This document shows, one piece after another, positions 33,031 to 35,001 of a DNA stretch of 35,001 nt (positions are counted from its first letter, which is position 1; each line of letters starts with the position of its first letter). Source of the DNA: RGIG4708 sp045633845 (GTDB lineage Bacteria; Bacillota; Clostridia; UMGS1810); assembly GCA_045633845.1 (NCBI GenBank), contig JAZQZC010000026.1:1-35001 (forward strand), written 5' to 3'. Both the position numbers and the translations under genes were made by a program. Under the pieces are notes generated by a model. That model was not told the origin of the DNA, ran no database searches, and saw nothing but the letters and a program-made list of their open reading frames with translations.

Positions 33031-33163
33031 TGTTTTGACAAATGGGGATGTTCGCATGACAAAAATGACAGAGGGGATGAGGTGACAGGCACAACAACTG
33101 GGGACACACCTCTTGCGAGGAATGTCCCCATTGTCATGCCTGTCACTTCATCCCCGTCTGTCA
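33031..33163. repeat. REP-like cluster I (triple nested)
   Basis: A left half-unit 33031-33065 starts directly at the DUF1858 stop. Then a 98-bp palindrome, 33066-33163, has three shells: outer TGACAGAGGGGATGA with its partner ending at 33163, middle GTGACAGGCA/TGCCTGTCAC (33082-33091, 33137-33146), and an inner minus-oriented core with GGGGACACACC and GGAATGTCCCC. The final TGTCA holds the stop codon of the carboxypeptidase gene. Confidence 0.87.
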
Positions 33164-34303
33164 TATTTTTACCCAGTTATCAATCAGCTTGCCGAATGTG
33201 CCAAAAAGACTTACTTTATCCACATCTGTTGCAAAAACAAGAGGTACCTTGGCAATTTCTTTGTCTGCGTTTTTTATAATCATCTCCCCTGCGTTATCAC
33301 CCGCCTTATACGGAGGCTTCATATCATCATTAAGAACTATTTCTCTCGAAATTTGGGGAGATGCACTCTTTTGGTACAGATATGATGCATCCTCACCGCA
33401 TAAAATTTCGGTGGTGTCTGATGCAGATTTTTCTATATGTATATTATCCACACTCTCTCCTTTTGTTGCGCATTTATGCAGCGCGTAGTTTGAAAATCCG
33501 TAATTAAGAAGTGTGGAGGCATCCTTTTGCCTTTCTTTGGAGGTAGGTGCTGCCATTATTACTGCAATCAGATGCATACCATCCCGCTTGGCAGTGGCAG
33601 AAATGCAAAACCTCGCCTCGTCTGTAGAGCCTGTTTTTAAGCCTGTTGCGCCATCGTAAAAGCGAATAAGCTTGTTTGTGTTTGAAAGCGTAAACTCGCC
33701 ATTTCTAAGGCTATCCATCCATATTGTTGTGTAATCAAATATATCCTCGTGCTTCATAAGTTCTCTACTCATAAGTGCAATATCATATGCAGTGGAATAG
33801 TGATTTTCGGCAGGGAGTCCGTTACTGTTTGCAAAATTTGTATTGTTCATACCAAGCTGCTTTGCACGCTCGTTCATCATTGCAACAAAATTATCCTCCG
33901 AGCCTGCTATGTGCTCTGCCATGGCAACTGCCGCATCATTGCCCGACGAAACTGCAATGCCCTTTAGAATATCGCGCACCGAAAGCTGCTCGCCCTCGTC
34001 TAAAAATATGGTGGAGCCGCCCATGCTCTTTGCATATGCAGAGCCTGTTATCATATCATCATATGTAAATTTGCCTGCATCTATCGCCTCCATTGCAAGC
34101 AGCATTGTCATAATTTTGGTAACGCTGGCAAGAGGTCGCTTGCTGTGGATGTCCTTTTCGTAAAGTATTTTGCCTGTAGATTGTTCCATAAGCACTGCCG
34201 ACGGACAGGAAAGCCCCATTGTATCGCCTTCGGCAAAGCAGGTAAACGAACCAAGTAAAACACACGCAAATACAACAAATGCAATTATACGATTCTTCAA
34301 CAT
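33161..34303 (-). CDS. D-alanyl-D-alanine carboxypeptidase (S11 penicillin-binding protein, DacF-like)
   Basis: 380 aa, exported. Removes the terminal D-Ala from peptidoglycan stem peptides and so limits cross-linking. Signal peptide 1-24; active-site SVTK with Ser60 and Lys63; SGN at 120-122; KTG at 223-225; then the beta-rich C-terminal domain of S11 enzymes, which ends near DVDKVSLFGTFGKLIDNWVKI. I see no clear amphipathic membrane anchor beyond that. GGAGGG precedes the ATG at 34303; a frame open to 34354 lacks a site. The TGA stop is contributed by the end of REP cluster I. Confidence 0.94.
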   Translation of the reverse strand: MLKNRIIAFVVFACVLLGSFTCFAEGDTMGLSCPSAVLMEQSTGKILYEKDIHSKRPLASVTKIMTMLLAMEAIDAGKFTYDDMITGSAYAKSMGGSTIFLDEGEQLSVRDILKGIAVSSGNDAAVAMAEHIAGSEDNFVAMMNERAKQLGMNNTNFANSNGLPAENHYSTAYDIALMSRELMKHEDIFDYTTIWMDSLRNGEFTLSNTNKLIRFYDGATGLKTGSTDEARFCISATAKRDGMHLIAVIMAAPTSKERQKDASTLLNYGFSNYALHKCATKGESVDNIHIEKSASDTTEILCGEDASYLYQKSASPQISREIVLNDDMKPPYKAGDNAGEMIIKNADKEIAKVPLVFATDVDKVSLFGTFGKLIDNWVKI

Positions 34304-34336
34304 AATCCCTCCATAATTCAACAGTATGACATAGGG

Positions 34337-34365
34337 ATTGTACAATATTCGCATATTAATCTTAA
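34337..34365 (-). promoter_or_regulatory. Possible promoter of the carboxypeptidase gene
   Basis: On the minus strand, TTAAGA (34360-34365), 17-bp spacer, TACAAT (34337-34342), 34 bp before the start codon. The -35 matches only 4/6. Confidence 0.4.
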
Positions 34366-34436
34366 GATAGATTTTATAAAGGTTGAATTAAATCGCAAAA
34401 TCTGTACAAACGTCGTCTGCGGATGATAATGCTTTA

Positions 34437-34592
34437 ACAATTTGTAATTTAGATTTCGCCCGATTTAATGGCACGCACACACTCACTCAAATTTTTTCGC
34501 TCGGGTGTGCTAAAATACCGAAATGCTAATGGAACTGATTTTATTTTTCGGAATTTTACCATCAAATCGGGCAAAATCTAAAAACAACTTGT
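34437..34592. repeat. 156-bp inverted-repeat element
   Basis: Arms of about 35 bp (34437-34471 and 34558-34592) match inversely at roughly 85-90%, both holding TTTAGATTT and GCCCGATTT with small differences. Inside is a second inverted pair, AAAATACCGAAA/TTTCGGAATTTT. It has the shape of a small non-coding MITE. No reading frame, and no second copy in this window. The flanks 34366-34436 and 34593-34739 show nothing recognisable. Confidence 0.5.
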
Positions 34593-34739
34593 AAAAACCA
34601 TATCATAGGCAGACTCTGTTTTGCCCTGATTTTGCTAAAAGAGTGCACGCTTTGAAAAAATGATGTAATCGGCATACGATTTTGATAAAGGCTTTACAAA
34701 CTGTTTTTTGCAGGCGGTGCTTTGGCAGGTAAAATGCCG

Positions 34740-34870
34740 TGACAAAGGGGGATGTTCCTTTGCAAAAGGTGCGTCCCCCTTTGTCAACTGTAAAGTAGCT
34801 AAAATGCATATGACAAATGAGGACACACGTTCTTCGTGACGAATGTCCCCATTTGTCACAGCATTTTAGC
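34740..34870. repeat. REP-like cluster J
   Basis: Plus unit 34740-34786 (TGACAAAGGGGGATGTTCC ... TTTGTCA) and minus unit 34811-34858 (TGACAAATGAGGACACACG ... ATTTGTCA). The second lies inside a further perfect 10-bp pair GCTAAAATGC (34798-34807) / GCATTTTAGC (34861-34870). Its apical stem is CGT/ACG rather than CCT/AGG. The remaining bases to the right edge hold no feature I can support. Confidence 0.83.
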
Positions 34871-35001
34871 GCAAACACGGCGAAAAAATTTCGACGGCTT
34901 TGCGCGTGCCAACAAAGCACCGAATGGAAAAATTACAGTTTGTTAAGTCTTTTGAACTTAAGTATGCAGATTGCATCATTTCGGTTCGTATTATTAAATT
35001 A

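Noticed and set aside
34603..34920. 105-codon open frame on the minus strand near the right edge
   Set aside because: It crosses both hairpins of cluster J, lacks a ribosome site and resembles no protein.
34924..35001. Open plus-strand frame beginning MEKLQFVKSFELKYAD and running off the window
   Set aside because: It could be the start of a real gene, but only 26 codons are visible and there is no ribosome site or promoter; the bases beyond 35001 are needed.

Overview
This window reads as chromosomal DNA of a low-to-mid GC Gram-positive anaerobe of the class Clostridia. Supporting features are the double-ATPase 2-hydroxyacyl-CoA dehydratase activase homologue, an N-acetylmuramoyl-alanine amidase on a copper-amine-oxidase-type stalk, GerMN lipoproteins, a ThiI without a rhodanese domain next to its own cysteine desulfurase, a dGTPase-like/dnaG/rpoD order, a DUF1858 redox protein, AGGAGG-type ribosome sites and TTGATT/TATAAT promoters. 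I cannot name a genus. No prophage, conjugative module, CRISPR array, defence island or biosynthetic cluster is visible; the genes are almost all core genes.

Layout. 0-6 kb: the activase (minus), a lipoprotein of unknown function (plus) and the amidase (minus). 6-8.2 kb: ruvC-ruvA-ruvB (minus). 8.2-12 kb, plus strand: argG behind phased ArgR-like boxes, a terminator, argH with its own promoter, a ribbon-helix-helix protein with a Lys/Pro tail, and the RNase P RNA. 12.2-19.9 kb, minus strand: one tight transcription unit, cysteine desulfurase - thiI - recA - recX - rimO - pgsA - ComEC-like hydrolase - glycosyltransferase. 20.0-20.6 kb: two tRNA-Ser genes, the second followed by a small element built from pieces of its own 3' end. 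20.6-31.4 kb, minus strand: from right to left, a dGTPase-like gene, dnaG, rpoD, a two-component pair, a GerMN lipoprotein, an aminotransferase and pyruvate kinase. 31.7-34.3 kb: a GNAT acetyltransferase (minus), a DUF1858 protein (plus) and a D,D-carboxypeptidase (minus). The last 0.7 kb holds repeats.

The most unusual content lies between the genes. Ten clusters with about 22 intact copies of a REP-like hairpin family occupy intergenic gaps at 4.0-6.1 kb and 23.3-34.9 kb, and none lies in the 17 kb between. All copies share an asymmetric core with a fixed TT/TG irregularity flanked by covarying base pairs. Copies are nested inside one another up to three deep, sit at or within a few bases of stop codons, and in two cases supply the TGA stop of the neighbouring gene. 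This looks like a family mobilised in trans, by analogy with RAYT/REP systems, but no transposase is in the window. Other repeats include a GTCGGGGACGG hairpin, an imperfect palindrome covering the 3' end of the activase gene, a 156-bp inverted repeat near the right edge, and the tRNA-derived element.
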